A stretch of 33,491 nt of DNA from Oscillospiraceae bacterium (GTDB taxonomy: Bacteria > Bacillota > Clostridia > Oscillospirales > JAKOTC01), in the NCBI GenBank assembly GCA_035353335.1, contig DAOPZJ010000003.1:69754-103244 (forward strand), given 5' to 3'. Below are positions 1-7,336 of this stretch, piece after piece (position 1 is the stretch's first letter; each line of letters opens with the position of its first letter). The notes beneath the pieces are model-generated. The model was not told where the DNA came from, did not search any database, and was given only the letters and a program-made list of their open reading frames with translations. The position numbers and the translations under genes were made by a program.

Positions 1-354
1 AGCGACCGCATCGCCGAGGCCAAAGCCGCTCTCTCGGCGGTAACTGCTGCGCCGTTTGACCTGACCGTCGGCGGAGCGGGGAAATTCGGCGACATCTATT
101 GGGCGGGCATCGAAAAAAGTCCGGCGCTCTCTTCGCTCGCGGATTCTGTGAGAATCGAACTTCTGAAGCGAAACATTGACATTGATGCCAAACCGTTCAA
201 GGCGCATATCACGTTGGCAAGGGAAGTGCAGGCGAAAGACGTCAAACTGAGTATCCCGACCGCCTCCATGACCGTCGGCCGCATCTCCCTGATGCGCTCC
301 GACCGAATCAACGGCAAACTGACCTACACCGAGGTGTTCGGTAAAGGTTTATAA
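1..354 (+). CDS. thpR: RNA 2',3'-cyclic phosphodiesterase (2'-5' RNA ligase family), C-terminal part
   Basis: The reading frame is open from the window edge to the TAA at 352-354 and gives 117 residues, so the N-terminal part of the gene lies outside. The sequence HITLAR is the second HxT/S motif of the two-histidine 2H phosphoesterase fold. The nearby GGAGKFGDIYWAGI stretch is the central strand region typical of ThpR/LigT. Known members hydrolyse 2',3'-cyclic phosphates on RNA, and some can reversibly ligate 2'-5' tRNA halves. The first HxT motif should be upstream and cannot be checked. No partner gene is visible. Family assignment is fairly secure; the physiological substrate is unknown. 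Confidence 0.82.
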   Translation, partial: SDRIAEAKAALSAVTAAPFDLTVGGAGKFGDIYWAGIEKSPALSSLADSVRIELLKRNIDIDAKPFKAHITLAREVQAKDVKLSIPTASMTVGRISLMRSDRINGKLTYTEVFGKGL

Positions 355-418
355 CGATTCAATTTAATGTAATAAATATAAATCTATAAAATCCCATCAC
401 AGCCCCTGGCATTGCCAC

Positions 419-513
419 TCAGCGTATGCTGAATATCAATTCCAAAGGCGATCTCACTCGCCTGAGACAGGCGAATATCACTGAAAAAGCCCTGCGGCAG
501 CAGAGCTTTTTTC
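419..513. repeat. Chain of three small hairpins ending in a terminator-like stem
   Basis: Three hairpins stand in a row. The first is TCAGC-gtat-GCTGA (419-432) and the second is TCGCCT-gagac-AGGCGA (458-474); each is followed by aatatca. The third, at 482-513, pairs GAAAAAGC with GCTTTTTTC around an inner CTGC/GCAG stem and looks like an intrinsic terminator usable in either direction. It ends where the first 181-bp tRNA-Gln-tail unit begins. The modular 'hairpin plus AATATCA' layout resembles small palindromic repeat families of Firmicutes genomes; that comparison is from memory. No open reading frame here is credible. Confidence 0.6.
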
Positions 514-694
514 TGGCTGGAGTGGGTGGATTCCATCGCGCTTCGCTTGGAGGGCTGAAAAACAGTCCCCCGGACTGTTTTTGGTCGCCATTTGCTCCCT
601 TTGATCGCACATCGCTCCCACGCCCTGGTTCAAATCCACATCATAATAACTAATGCTATAAACAAAAAAGCTCCTGTTAGGCGCTTTTTGTTTT
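514..694. repeat. Tandem unit 1: 181-bp repeat carrying the tRNA-Gln 3' end
   Basis: The unit opens with TGGCTGGAGTGGGTGGATT, identical over 19 bp to the reverse complement of the tRNA-Gln 3' end including CCA at 876-894. Next come a GAAAAACAGTC/GACTGTTTTT palindrome near 557-581, the segment GGTTCAAATCCAC, which is the tRNA T-arm in opposite orientation, and a terminator stem at 664-689 (AAAAAAGC-tcc-loop-GGcGCTTTTT). It is nearly identical to the next unit, differing by a few substitutions and two one-base length changes in T runs. Short frames encoding peptides such as NSPPDCF fall inside it and are not genes. Confidence 0.85.
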
Positions 695-875
695 TGGCTG
701 GAGTGGGTGGATTCCATCGCGCTTCGCTTGGAGGGCTAAAAAACAGTCCCCCAGACTGTTTTTTGGTCGCCATTTGCTCCCTTTGATCGCATATCGCTCC
801 CACGCCCTGGTTCAAATCCACTTCATAATAACTTATGCTGTAAACAAAAAAGCTCCTGTTAGGCGCTTTTTGTTT
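695..875. repeat. Tandem unit 2: 181-bp repeat carrying the tRNA-Gln 3' end
   Basis: Second copy of the unit at 514-694. The starts of unit 1, unit 2 and the tRNA 3' end (514, 695, 876) are exactly 181 bp apart. It contains the same 19-bp tRNA-tail sequence, the ACAGTC/GACTGT palindrome, the inverted T-arm segment and a terminator stem at 846-871. Read along the tRNA transcript, each unit is terminator, inverted T-arm, palindrome, then tRNA tail. The array could come from unequal recombination or from repeated insertion of a small element at the tRNA 3' end. Confidence 0.85.
846..871 (-). terminator. Intrinsic terminator of tRNA-Gln
   Basis: On the minus strand, just after the tRNA, AAAAAGCGCC and GGAGCTTTTTT pair around a TAACA loop with one mismatch and end in a T run. 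The same stem is repeated at 664-689 in the other unit. Confidence 0.75.
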
Positions 876-951
876 TGGCTGGAGTGGGTGGATTTGAACC
901 ACCGAAATGCGGGAGTCAAAGTCCCGTGCCTTACCGCTTGGCTACACCCCA
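876..951 (-). tRNA. tRNA-Gln (anticodon TTG)
   Basis: The minus strand folds as a standard 76-nt tRNA. The acceptor arm is TGGGGTG/CACTCCA, the anticodon stem CGGGA/TCCCG carries the loop CTTTGAC with anticodon TTG, and the T-arm is GGTGG-TTCAAAT-CCACC. The discriminator is G and the CCA is encoded. The tRNA decodes CAA/CAG glutamine codons. Its last 19 bases recur at 695-713 and 514-532 in the tandem units downstream of it. Confidence 0.96.
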
Positions 952-1075
952 AAATCGCCGCTTTCGCGGTAAACGGAATTATATCATTAAACTGCGGATT
1001 TTGCAAGGAGTTCATAGCGACTTTGCACTTATTCACCGCACCGTCATAAAATGAAACAGGAAAGGAGGCGATATT

Positions 1076-1543
1076 ATGGAAAACCTGCAGCAACAGGAAA
1101 TGCAGGATATGCCGAATGCGGACGGTAACGAATTTTCAGCCCAAAGAGATCAGTCCATGAATAACAGGAATGTATGTAATCGGTTTGCAAATACTTTGGG
1201 TGGAAATGTAACGGAATTCGACGGTGATCTCTGCGAAGTATCCAAAATGAGAAATTTCGGTGTGATTATTAACGGAAGACCATCAAAAGCCGCCCGGGAT
1301 ATGATGTTCTCATATGAATCAATGGATCGTCAGGGTAGAACGTTGAATCTTGCCGAAATCGTGCTTCGTCAGGAAGAAGTAAGATCCTTTATGAACAGCA
1401 TGAACAGTCAGGGCTTGAATGTCACCGCACTTCACAACCACCATATAAACGATAGCCCACGACTGTTCTATATGCATGTGAATTCGGTAGAAGAACCCGC
1501 CGCTTTTGCTCAAAAAATGCAGCGCGCCATGAACAACTTCTAA
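1076..1543 (+). CDS. DUF1259 (LppY/LpqO-type) domain protein
   Basis: This 155-residue protein starts at ATG 1076 behind a strong AAAGGAGG site at about 1061-1068. Residues 1-30 are polar and rich in Gln, Asn and Met, with no signal peptide. Residues 35-152 match the DUF1259 pattern: a glycine-rich start (NTLGG), the segment FGVIINGRPSKAA, then TALHNHHINDSPRLFYMH at about 117-134, whose clustered histidines are the most conserved part of the family and suggest a metal or ligand site. Family members are often lipoproteins; this one appears cytoplasmic. No biochemical function is established. It stands alone, with a GC hairpin behind it at 1579-1604. Confidence 0.8.
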   Translation: MENLQQQEMQDMPNADGNEFSAQRDQSMNNRNVCNRFANTLGGNVTEFDGDLCEVSKMRNFGVIINGRPSKAARDMMFSYESMDRQGRTLNLAEIVLRQEEVRSFMNSMNSQGLNVTALHNHHINDSPRLFYMHVNSVEEPAAFAQKMQRAMNNF

Positions 1544-1578
1544 ACGCTTTAATTATTCTGTTATATAAACGATAATTG

Positions 1579-1604
1579 TCCCCCTTGTTTTCTTAACGGG
1601 GGGA
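1579..1604. other. GC hairpin downstream of the DUF1259 gene
   Basis: TCCCCC (1579-1584) pairs with GGGGGGA (1598-1604) across a T-rich loop. It lacks a clear T run, so it is a weak terminator candidate between convergent genes. Confidence 0.4.
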
Positions 1605-1660
1605 TTACATATTTCATTTCATTTAATACCGCTTTTCTGCGTGATATCATTTGCTTTCCA

Positions 1661-2167
1661 CTAAACTTCCGATACTCCGTATTCATAGGTGTCCTGCCAA
1701 ATCATACACCCGTTTTTATCGGTTTTAAACCAGATATTCTGCCGCAAATGCCCCTCGCGGTCCATGCTCAACCGTTCAAGCAGCCGCCATGACCGCTCAT
1801 TTTGCGGATTACACATTGCAATAATCCTGCGTGTGTCTTGATATAGAAAAACATCATCTATCAATGCTTTAATGCATCAAAAGTATATCCTTGCCCAAAA
1901 ATCCGAATTGAATACATATACCGGTTCCCCGGTTTCAAAATTTTGTTCGGACAAGTACAGATTACTGATCAGCTTTCCGTTTTTTTTAAACAAACCGCCC
2001 GAAAATGCCTCGTCATCCGCGCGCCGCGCCGCCTCCCGCTCATCTTGTTCCCGCGAAAACACGCCGTACGGCTCAAACCGGACGACTTTTTCGCGTGATA
2101 AATAATCGTATAAATCTGCCCCGTCCTCGGGTCGGAATCTTCTGATGATTAACCGTTCCTTCTCCAT
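1661..2167 (-). pseudogene. GNAT family acetyltransferase (RimJ/RimL-like), disrupted
   Basis: The N-terminal part (start ATG 2167, behind AAAGGAAA) reads RLIIRRFRPEDGADLYDYL and ends at a TGA at 1877-1879. The C-terminal part continues in the same frame (IIAMCNPQNERSWRLLERL, then REGHLRQN), which is the acetyl-CoA-binding end of RimJ/RimL-like enzymes. Between them the expected GYxxDALKALIDD motif appears only if the frame changes near 1891 and back near 1867. That implies two small indels with a net in-frame effect and an internal stop. Intact relatives are about 170-180 residues, close to this span. The gene is probably non-functional unless the indels are sequencing errors. Its 3' end faces the DUF1259 gene. 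Confidence 0.75.
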
Positions 2168-2388
2168 GCTGGTTTTTCCTTTATCTTAATTGCAAACGGG
2201 CATTGATCTCGTCAAGATCGATTCCGTTTCAGGAAGTCAAACGAAGCACTCCGCTATCGGGTAATTTTATCGCTTGTCGATGTGACGGCTATGTATTTGC
2301 CCGAATCATATTTTCTCAATTATACCGTGGTATCGGTCCAACCGCAACCACCTGCACACCGCGCGTTATACAAGCCAAAAAAATTTCC

Positions 2389-2418
2389 TTGACAAAATTC
2401 CGAGATAATCCTTATAAT
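2389..2418 (+). promoter_or_regulatory. Sigma-A promoter for the FliB-like gene
   Basis: TTGACA (2389-2394) and TATAAT (2413-2418) are both perfect, with an 18-bp spacer. GAGATA/TATCTC (2402-2407, 2419-2424) forms an inverted repeat around the -10 box and could be an operator. The upstream stretch 2168-2388 holds nothing else recognisable. Confidence 0.75.
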
Positions 2419-2465
2419 ATCTCGTATTCTGACCACGGAGGCGGCTTTGTACGGGAAAAGTCAAT

Positions 2466-3539
2466 GTGCTTGTCCCCGCATATTTCCCCGATTTCAAGTG
2501 TAAATGCGGTGATTGCCGCAGTGTCTGCTGCAAGGGCTGGGGCATCTCACTCTCCGAGGCCGAGTATTTTCGGCTGCTCGGTCTTTCATGCTCCCCGCAG
2601 CTGCGCCGCACATTGGACAGCGCGTTTTATATCGCTGACCGCCCCACCCGTGAGGCCTATGCCTTCGTCTCCCCGTCATTCGAAGGTGCCTGCCGTCTTT
2701 TGGGTGACGACGGTTTTTGCACCTTACATCAGGCCTGCGGTGAAAGCATTTTGCCTTCGGTCTGCCGCCTATATCCGCGCTCTTTTAAATCGGGGATTCA
2801 ATTTGAGGGCTGTTGTTCCGCAAGCTGTGAAGCCACCGTCGAGTTATTAATCGACCAAACTTGTCCGTTGCAATTTTTCTTCGTTGAACGGGAGCTTTCC
2901 GCCGCGCCCCCGATACCGAATCAGAACGTTTCAGCCGCAGCCGACCTGCGCAGCCGCTGTATCACAGCGATGCAAAATCAATCACTCTCTCTGCGCGAGC
3001 GCATCATTTTGATCGGATATCTCCTGCTCAACCCTCAGCCGATTCCGTTTGCGCAGCATCAGACACCCGATTTTTTGCAAACCGCCGAAAAGCTGATTTC
3101 GATTTTTAAGGGGATCAGCCCCAACATCGCCGAATACGGAGAAAAAGCGCTTGCCGCAGTCGGTTTGCCCGGTTCCGATCTCCAACTCTCGTCCGCGCTT
3201 TGGCTCAAAGCCTTGCGCCGCGCCTATACCGTTTTGCCCGACTGCGACGATTATTTTGAAAACCTGATGGTCAATCACCTGTTTTATGAGCAGTTCCCCG
3301 ATATCCCCGCCTGCAAAACCCCACGTGACGTCTATATCTCGTTTTACTCCGCCTGGACCCTGGTCCGTTTTATCGGAATTTGCCTCTGCGAGAGCAAATC
3401 CGCTTTTGTCGACGCGATCGCCGCCGCTTTTCGCTATATCGAGCACTCGGATTTTTACCGAAATGCCGCTTTGATTCTGCGTAATGACCCCGATGGTTTC
3501 CGCCCCGACGACATCATGCCGCCCTCAAACGCGTCGTAA
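2466..3539 (+). CDS. fliB: Flagellin lysine-N-methylase FliB-like protein
   Basis: The 357-residue protein opens with VPAYFPDFKC and a cysteine cluster (C12, C14, C17, C21, C22: CKCGDC then CCKGW). More cysteines follow at about 78-120, in the segments GFCTLHQACG, SVCRLYPR and GCCSASC. This layout is typical of the FliB family, an Fe-S or metal-binding protein that methylates flagellin lysines in Salmonella; clostridial copies are common and often lie far from flagellar genes, as here. The start is uncertain. GTG 2466 lies 24 bases after GGAGG (2437-2441), which is too far, while an in-frame ACG at 2451 sits at ideal spacing. The N-terminus may therefore be five residues longer, or an ATG start may have mutated. 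Confidence 0.75.
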   Translation: MLVPAYFPDFKCKCGDCRSVCCKGWGISLSEAEYFRLLGLSCSPQLRRTLDSAFYIADRPTREAYAFVSPSFEGACRLLGDDGFCTLHQACGESILPSVCRLYPRSFKSGIQFEGCCSASCEATVELLIDQTCPLQFFFVERELSAAPPIPNQNVSAAADLRSRCITAMQNQSLSLRERIILIGYLLLNPQPIPFAQHQTPDFLQTAEKLISIFKGISPNIAEYGEKALAAVGLPGSDLQLSSALWLKALRRAYTVLPDCDDYFENLMVNHLFYEQFPDIPACKTPRDVYISFYSAWTLVRFIGICLCESKSAFVDAIAAAFRYIEHSDFYRNAALILRNDPDGFRPDDIMPPSNAS

Positions 3540-3579
3540 TTCGCTAGGGCAGAGGACAGATTGAGATACCGCACCTTTT

Positions 3580-3660
3580 CGCTATTCGCTATTACCTCTT
3601 GATCTCCCGCCGCGCGGTACCTTACCTATTCATTATTCACTATTACCTATTACCTTACAA
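3580..3660. repeat. AT-rich degenerate short tandem repeats
   Basis: Two clusters of imperfect CTATTCGCTATTACCT / TATTCACTATTACCTATT motifs flank a short GC-rich segment between the ends of two convergent genes. Similar low-complexity spacers are common in Clostridia genomes. No terminator stem is obvious. Confidence 0.45.
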
Positions 3661-3686
3661 TGTCTCTCGCCGCAACAGCGGCGCGC

Positions 3687-4460
3687 CTATGTCCGCTCGT
3701 ATAAAAACAGATTCCCTTTTTTCCCGACATGCCTGACTGCGCCGACATGAACAAGCACATTCAGTGCCGTCTGCCCTAACCGGTGATTGCGCTTGACTGC
3801 CTCGGCGTAATCTTTTGCGGTAAACTGGGCGGGCAGCCCCTCAGGTATCAATTTTTTATAATCTTCGATATCCTGAATATAAAATTCCTCTGTCAAATCA
3901 TTCGGAATGCGTTCACAGCGCGACGACCCTTTCTTTTTATCCTTGCTCCACCCGTTCAGAAAACGGTATTCGGTAAATTCGAGCAGCACCAGACAAAGGT
4001 GCAGTTTGGAGTTATCCAGTTGCATCTTGATTTTATAAAGCTCCGGGAACGCGTCGTATACCGACCCGATCTTGGGGCTTTTTCGTTTCGGCGTGGTTTC
4101 TCCGGTCTCACCATCGATCCAGCATAGCCATTTTCGATACGGAATCGGGTAGACTACGGTCACATCGGCAATCTTCAAAAAGGCCTCGAGTTTATTGCGA
4201 AGCACATAAAAATCCCGTGTTTGAATTTCAAAAATACCCAGCTCGCCCAATACTACATCGGCGAAATACCGCCCGAATTTGATCTCGCAGATGCCGCCGT
4301 CCAGTTCAAAATAGCGCTTCAACACCGCGTGCAGCGTCTTTTCCGAAAGGGTCCCGATCCCGTTTTCTTCACGTGCCCCCTCGATAATCTCTTCGCACGC
4401 CGTCCTGAACCGCTCTTTTTTGGCCTCTCCGACTCCCGAAACCCCTTTTTCCTTTACCAT
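3687..4460 (-). CDS. Conserved uncharacterised protein with a possible PD-(D/E)XK nuclease-like core
   Basis: This is a soluble protein of about 257 residues. I recognise it only as a conserved clostridial protein. From ATG 4460, residues about 30-85 contain GIGTLSEKTLHAVLKRYF, then EIKFGRYFADVV, then GIFEIQTR. A Glu in a helix, an Asp on a strand and a Glu-x-Gln on the next strand mimic the active-site layout of PD-(D/E)XK nucleases; this is inference. The middle has KRKSPKIG and KKKGSSRCERIP, which are basic and could contact nucleic acid, and the C-terminus resembles a winged helix. An in-frame TTG at 4478 is an alternative start; ATG 4460 is preferred because GGAG lies 12 bases before it. 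The gene stands alone. Confidence 0.7.
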   Translation of the reverse strand: MVKEKGVSGVGEAKKERFRTACEEIIEGAREENGIGTLSEKTLHAVLKRYFELDGGICEIKFGRYFADVVLGELGIFEIQTRDFYVLRNKLEAFLKIADVTVVYPIPYRKWLCWIDGETGETTPKRKSPKIGSVYDAFPELYKIKMQLDNSKLHLCLVLLEFTEYRFLNGWSKDKKKGSSRCERIPNDLTEEFYIQDIEDYKKLIPEGLPAQFTAKDYAEAVKRNHRLGQTALNVLVHVGAVRHVGKKGNLFLYERT

Positions 4461-4609
4461 TTCCGCTCTTTTCTCCAAGCGGCATTCACCGCCGATCGTA
4501 TAGCAGGGGCGTACTGCGTCGCCCGCCTATAAATTCTATCGAAAATATACCACATCTCCCTTGTCCTGTCCACACCTGAACACGGCCGCTTTTATTTCAT
4601 TACCCACGC

Positions 4610-4638
4610 TTGACATAATTGCTCATATTTTGTATAAA
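4610..4638 (+). promoter_or_regulatory. Sigma-A promoter for the membrane-anchored protein gene
   Basis: TTGACA (4610-4615) and TATAAA (4633-4638) are separated by 17 bp, about 63 bp before the start codon. Confidence 0.7.
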
Positions 4639-4701
4639 ATAATGGAAGAAACCGGATTTTAAAAAATCCAAACCGGATAAAAAACACATAGGAGACCTAA
4701 A

Positions 4702-5475
4702 ATGATTCTTCTGTCAAACGAACCCGGTGAAAAATCACCCGGCAGGAACTTTAAAAACTACAAAAAACCGGCGCTTTGGATTATCGGCGCCTTGGCTGTA
4801 CTGATCATTACTGCCGGCGTCATCTATCTTCCCGACGCGTTGAAACCGCCGATAACCTCGAATATATCCGAACCGTCCGGTACCATCAGTACACCGGATA
4901 CCGCCAAAACCCAAATGGGCAAACTGCTGACAAAAGACCTCGGTTTTCAGTTTTTAGGCAGTGCGGACGGAAGCATCTCTGACGCCCAGATGGCCGCTTA
5001 CGCGGTGGTCACAATGAAAAATTACAACTGGGAAACAGGGAATACCCGCGAGGAATATGACGCAGTAACCCTGAAGCATTTTAATAAAAAGCTGACCGAT
5101 TATACCGAAAACGGTATGACCGAAGCGCTCCCGGGCAGCACCGACCGCATCCGCGCCGTCGGGTGGGGTTATGAATCCAATTATCACGCCGTGCCGCGTT
5201 CTTTGACGCAAGCGGGCGAAAACCGCTATGTCGGGCAGTTTTATTGCCTGCATGTGCCTTATTCCTTTGATGAGGGCTGGACTTATACGGACGAACAGGC
5301 CGGGTCGATGCTCTCAGAGGGCAATTGGGCACCATTCGTTCAATACGGGCGCACTTTTAACCTGCTTGAAGTCACATTTAAGGTCGGCTATGAAGCGGAC
5401 GGCACCGCTTACCCCATCTACGAGAGCGTCAAAATTCTTCAAACCGGTCTTTCCTCCCCGCTTTCATCGCAGTAA
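4702..5475 (+). CDS. Membrane-anchored uncharacterised extracellular protein
   Basis: The 257-residue protein starts at ATG 4702 behind AGGAGA. Residues 1-22 are basic and cytoplasmic. Residues 24-43 (ALWIIGALAVLIITAGVIYL) form one membrane helix with no lipobox or clear cleavage site. A Ser/Thr/Pro-rich linker (about 48-68) follows. The rest, about 190 residues, is a globular extracytoplasmic domain rich in Tyr and Trp (GWGYESNYH, QFYCLHVPYSFDEGW, FNLLEVTFKVGYEADG). I do not recognise the family. It has its own promoter and a downstream terminator, so it is a single-gene unit. Confidence 0.75.
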   Translation: MILLSNEPGEKSPGRNFKNYKKPALWIIGALAVLIITAGVIYLPDALKPPITSNISEPSGTISTPDTAKTQMGKLLTKDLGFQFLGSADGSISDAQMAAYAVVTMKNYNWETGNTREEYDAVTLKHFNKKLTDYTENGMTEALPGSTDRIRAVGWGYESNYHAVPRSLTQAGENRYVGQFYCLHVPYSFDEGWTYTDEQAGSMLSEGNWAPFVQYGRTFNLLEVTFKVGYEADGTAYPIYESVKILQTGLSSPLSSQ

Positions 5476-5520
5476 CCTTTTTATCAGCTTTCATTCATAA
5501 ACCAAAATACAACAAAACCA

Positions 5521-5550
5521 CGCGGTTTTTTTTAAGAAAACCGCGCTTTC
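5521..5550. terminator. Intrinsic terminator after the membrane-anchored protein gene
   Basis: CGCGGTTTT (5521-5529) pairs with AAAACCGCG (5537-5545), followed by CTTTCTTTTG. A-rich and T-rich flanks on both sides could let it work for both convergent genes. Nothing else was recognised between here and 5663. Confidence 0.7.
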
Positions 5551-5663
5551 TTTTGTTGATAAGCTCATAACAGGTTAAAAATTCTCCTTATGGAGAGGTG
5601 GTATGATTCATACGTTGTTCATGACAGGGTGGTTCTTCTTTGCTGTCGATGCGAGTAACTTTA

Positions 5664-7217
5664 TCAATCAAACAGCTTCTCAAAATCAACCACGCGGTCA
5701 GCGACCTCGGCGATGAAATTTTTGTCGTGTGACACGAAGATCACGCTGCCCGCGAAATCCGTGATGGCCTTCTTGAGGCGCGCAATGCACTTGACGTCGA
5801 GGTGGTTGGTCGGCTCGTCCAAAATCAGCAGCGTATACGGCTTAAAGATCACGCGGCAGAGCTTGATCTTGGCCTGTTCGCCGCCCGAGAGTTGTGAAAC
5901 CGGCTTGTTGATCAGCTTCGCCGAGAGTCCGCATGAAGCCAGTGCCCGCCTGATCTCGACGTCCGCCACCGACGGGTACCACTCCTTGACGTATCGAAAC
6001 GCCGTCCACTCAGTCTGATCCCACACACTCTCCTGCTCGTAATATCCTACCGTCGCTTTGGAGTGGAACAAAAACTCGCCCGAAATGGATGGGATCAGCT
6101 TGCACACGGTCTTTAAAAAAGTCGTCTTTCCAATGCCGTTAAATCCGGTGACGGCGACTTTTTCCCCGAGTACGAGCCGCAGATCGATCGGCGGCAGCAG
6201 CGCGAAATCGTATCCGACCGAGAGCTTTTTAGTCAGTAACACCTCGCGCCCGGTGATCGGCTGATATTTAAACGAGAAAGTCGGCTCCGGGCTGTCCGTC
6301 GGCCTGTCGAGGACGTCCATCTTCTCCAGTTCCTTGCGGCGGCTCTTTGCCATCTTCGAAGTCGACGCGCGCACGATGTTGCGGTCGATGTAATCCTGCA
6401 GCTTCTCAATCTGCTTCTGCTGGCTCTCGTAATCCTTGATGTAGGCGACGCGCCGCTCCTCTTTGAGTTTTGCAAAAGTCTCGTAGTCGCCGCCGTAGCG
6501 GGTGATTTTGCCGTGTTCGATATCGCAGATGCAGTTGGTCACACGGGTTAAAAACTTATAGTCGTGTGAGACGATCATGTAAGTCCCTTTGAAATTGTTA
6601 AGATACTTCACCAGCCATTCGATGTGCTCAATGTCCAAAAAGTTCGTCGGCTCGTCGAACAACATCACGTCGGGTTCTTCGAGCAGCAGCCGCGCCAGCA
6701 TGACCTTTGCGCGCTGACCGCCCGAGAGCTGCGCGGCGGGTCTGTCCAGCCCGAACGCGTTCAGACCGAGCCCGGCGGCGGTCTTTTCGATTTTCGCCTC
6801 CAGTCCGTAAAACCCGTCACGGTCAAGAATCTGCTGCCATTCGCCGCATTGCGCGGTCAGTTGCGCGATTTGTGCCTCGTCCCTGCAATCGGCTATTTCG
6901 GTGAACGCCTTCTGCATATTTGCGTTTGCTTCGTAGGCCTCCGAAAACGCCGTACGCAGAAACTCGCGCACCGTGAGCGCCGAATCGATGGCCAGCAGCT
7001 GGTCTATGTAGCCCAGCCGAAGGCGGTGGTTAAATTTGATCTGTCCCTTGTCGGGCAGCAGTTTACCCGTCAGCATGTTGATGAAGGTGCTCTTTCCCGC
7101 GCCGTTCAGGCCGGTCAGGCCCATCTTATCGCCGCCGAAGAGCTCCATCTCCGCATTGTTGAAAAGCGGTGCGTCCCCGAAGGTATGGCACAGCTCTTTT
7201 ACTTCCAATACACTCAT
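5664..7217 (-). CDS. ABC-F family ATPase
   Basis: The 517-residue protein has two ABC ATPase domains and no membrane segments, which defines ABC-F. Domain 1 has Walker A GLNGAGKS (36-43), signature LSGGQ (164-168) and Walker B LFDEPTNFLD (to about 195). A charged linker (about 240-310) follows. Domain 2 has Walker A GFNGIGKTT (358-366), signature LSGGE (443-447) and Walker B LILDEPTNHLD (to about 474). ABC-F proteins act on the ribosome, as translation factors like EttA/YbiT/YkpA or as antibiotic-protection proteins. Size and linker length fit the housekeeping type better, but resistance cannot be excluded. ATG 7217 follows AAAGGAAAG. It stands alone on the minus strand. Confidence 0.92.
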   Translation of the reverse strand: MSVLEVKELCHTFGDAPLFNNAEMELFGGDKMGLTGLNGAGKSTFINMLTGKLLPDKGQIKFNHRLRLGYIDQLLAIDSALTVREFLRTAFSEAYEANANMQKAFTEIADCRDEAQIAQLTAQCGEWQQILDRDGFYGLEAKIEKTAAGLGLNAFGLDRPAAQLSGGQRAKVMLARLLLEEPDVMLFDEPTNFLDIEHIEWLVKYLNNFKGTYMIVSHDYKFLTRVTNCICDIEHGKITRYGGDYETFAKLKEERRVAYIKDYESQQKQIEKLQDYIDRNIVRASTSKMAKSRRKELEKMDVLDRPTDSPEPTFSFKYQPITGREVLLTKKLSVGYDFALLPPIDLRLVLGEKVAVTGFNGIGKTTFLKTVCKLIPSISGEFLFHSKATVGYYEQESVWDQTEWTAFRYVKEWYPSVADVEIRRALASCGLSAKLINKPVSQLSGGEQAKIKLCRVIFKPYTLLILDEPTNHLDVKCIARLKKAITDFAGSVIFVSHDKNFIAEVADRVVDFEKLFD

Positions 7218-7336
7218 TCGTATTATCTTTCCTTTCGAAGAAGGAGGGATGTTATGGCCGTATTATATGCACATTAATTTTTATAGTTTTATATAGAGAG
7301 GCCAAAACTCCGGGGTCGAAAATCTAATTTCGACCT

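Noticed and set aside
426..902. Short frames on both strands encoding peptides such as NSPPDCF and QSGGLFFSPPSEARWNPPTPA
   Set aside because: They lie wholly inside the tRNA-derived repeats and hairpins, lack ribosome sites, and repeat only because the DNA repeats.
514..951. Integrated plasmid or phage at tRNA-Gln
   Set aside because: The segments between the tRNA-tail copies are only 181 bp, and no integrase or phage gene is present.
2203..2850. A 215-codon frame overlapping the start of the FliB-like gene
   Set aside because: It spans the promoter and is Ser/Arg-rich without family features; the FliB-like frame has the conserved cysteines.
3580..3660. Possible CRISPR-like array
   Set aside because: The repeats are short, degenerate and without spacers of regular length; no cas gene is present.
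7253..7276. Seven-codon frame MAVLYAH with a good AAGGAGG site, divergent from the ABC-F gene
   Set aside because: It is on the opposite strand from the ABC-F gene, so it cannot be its leader peptide, and nothing downstream depends on it.
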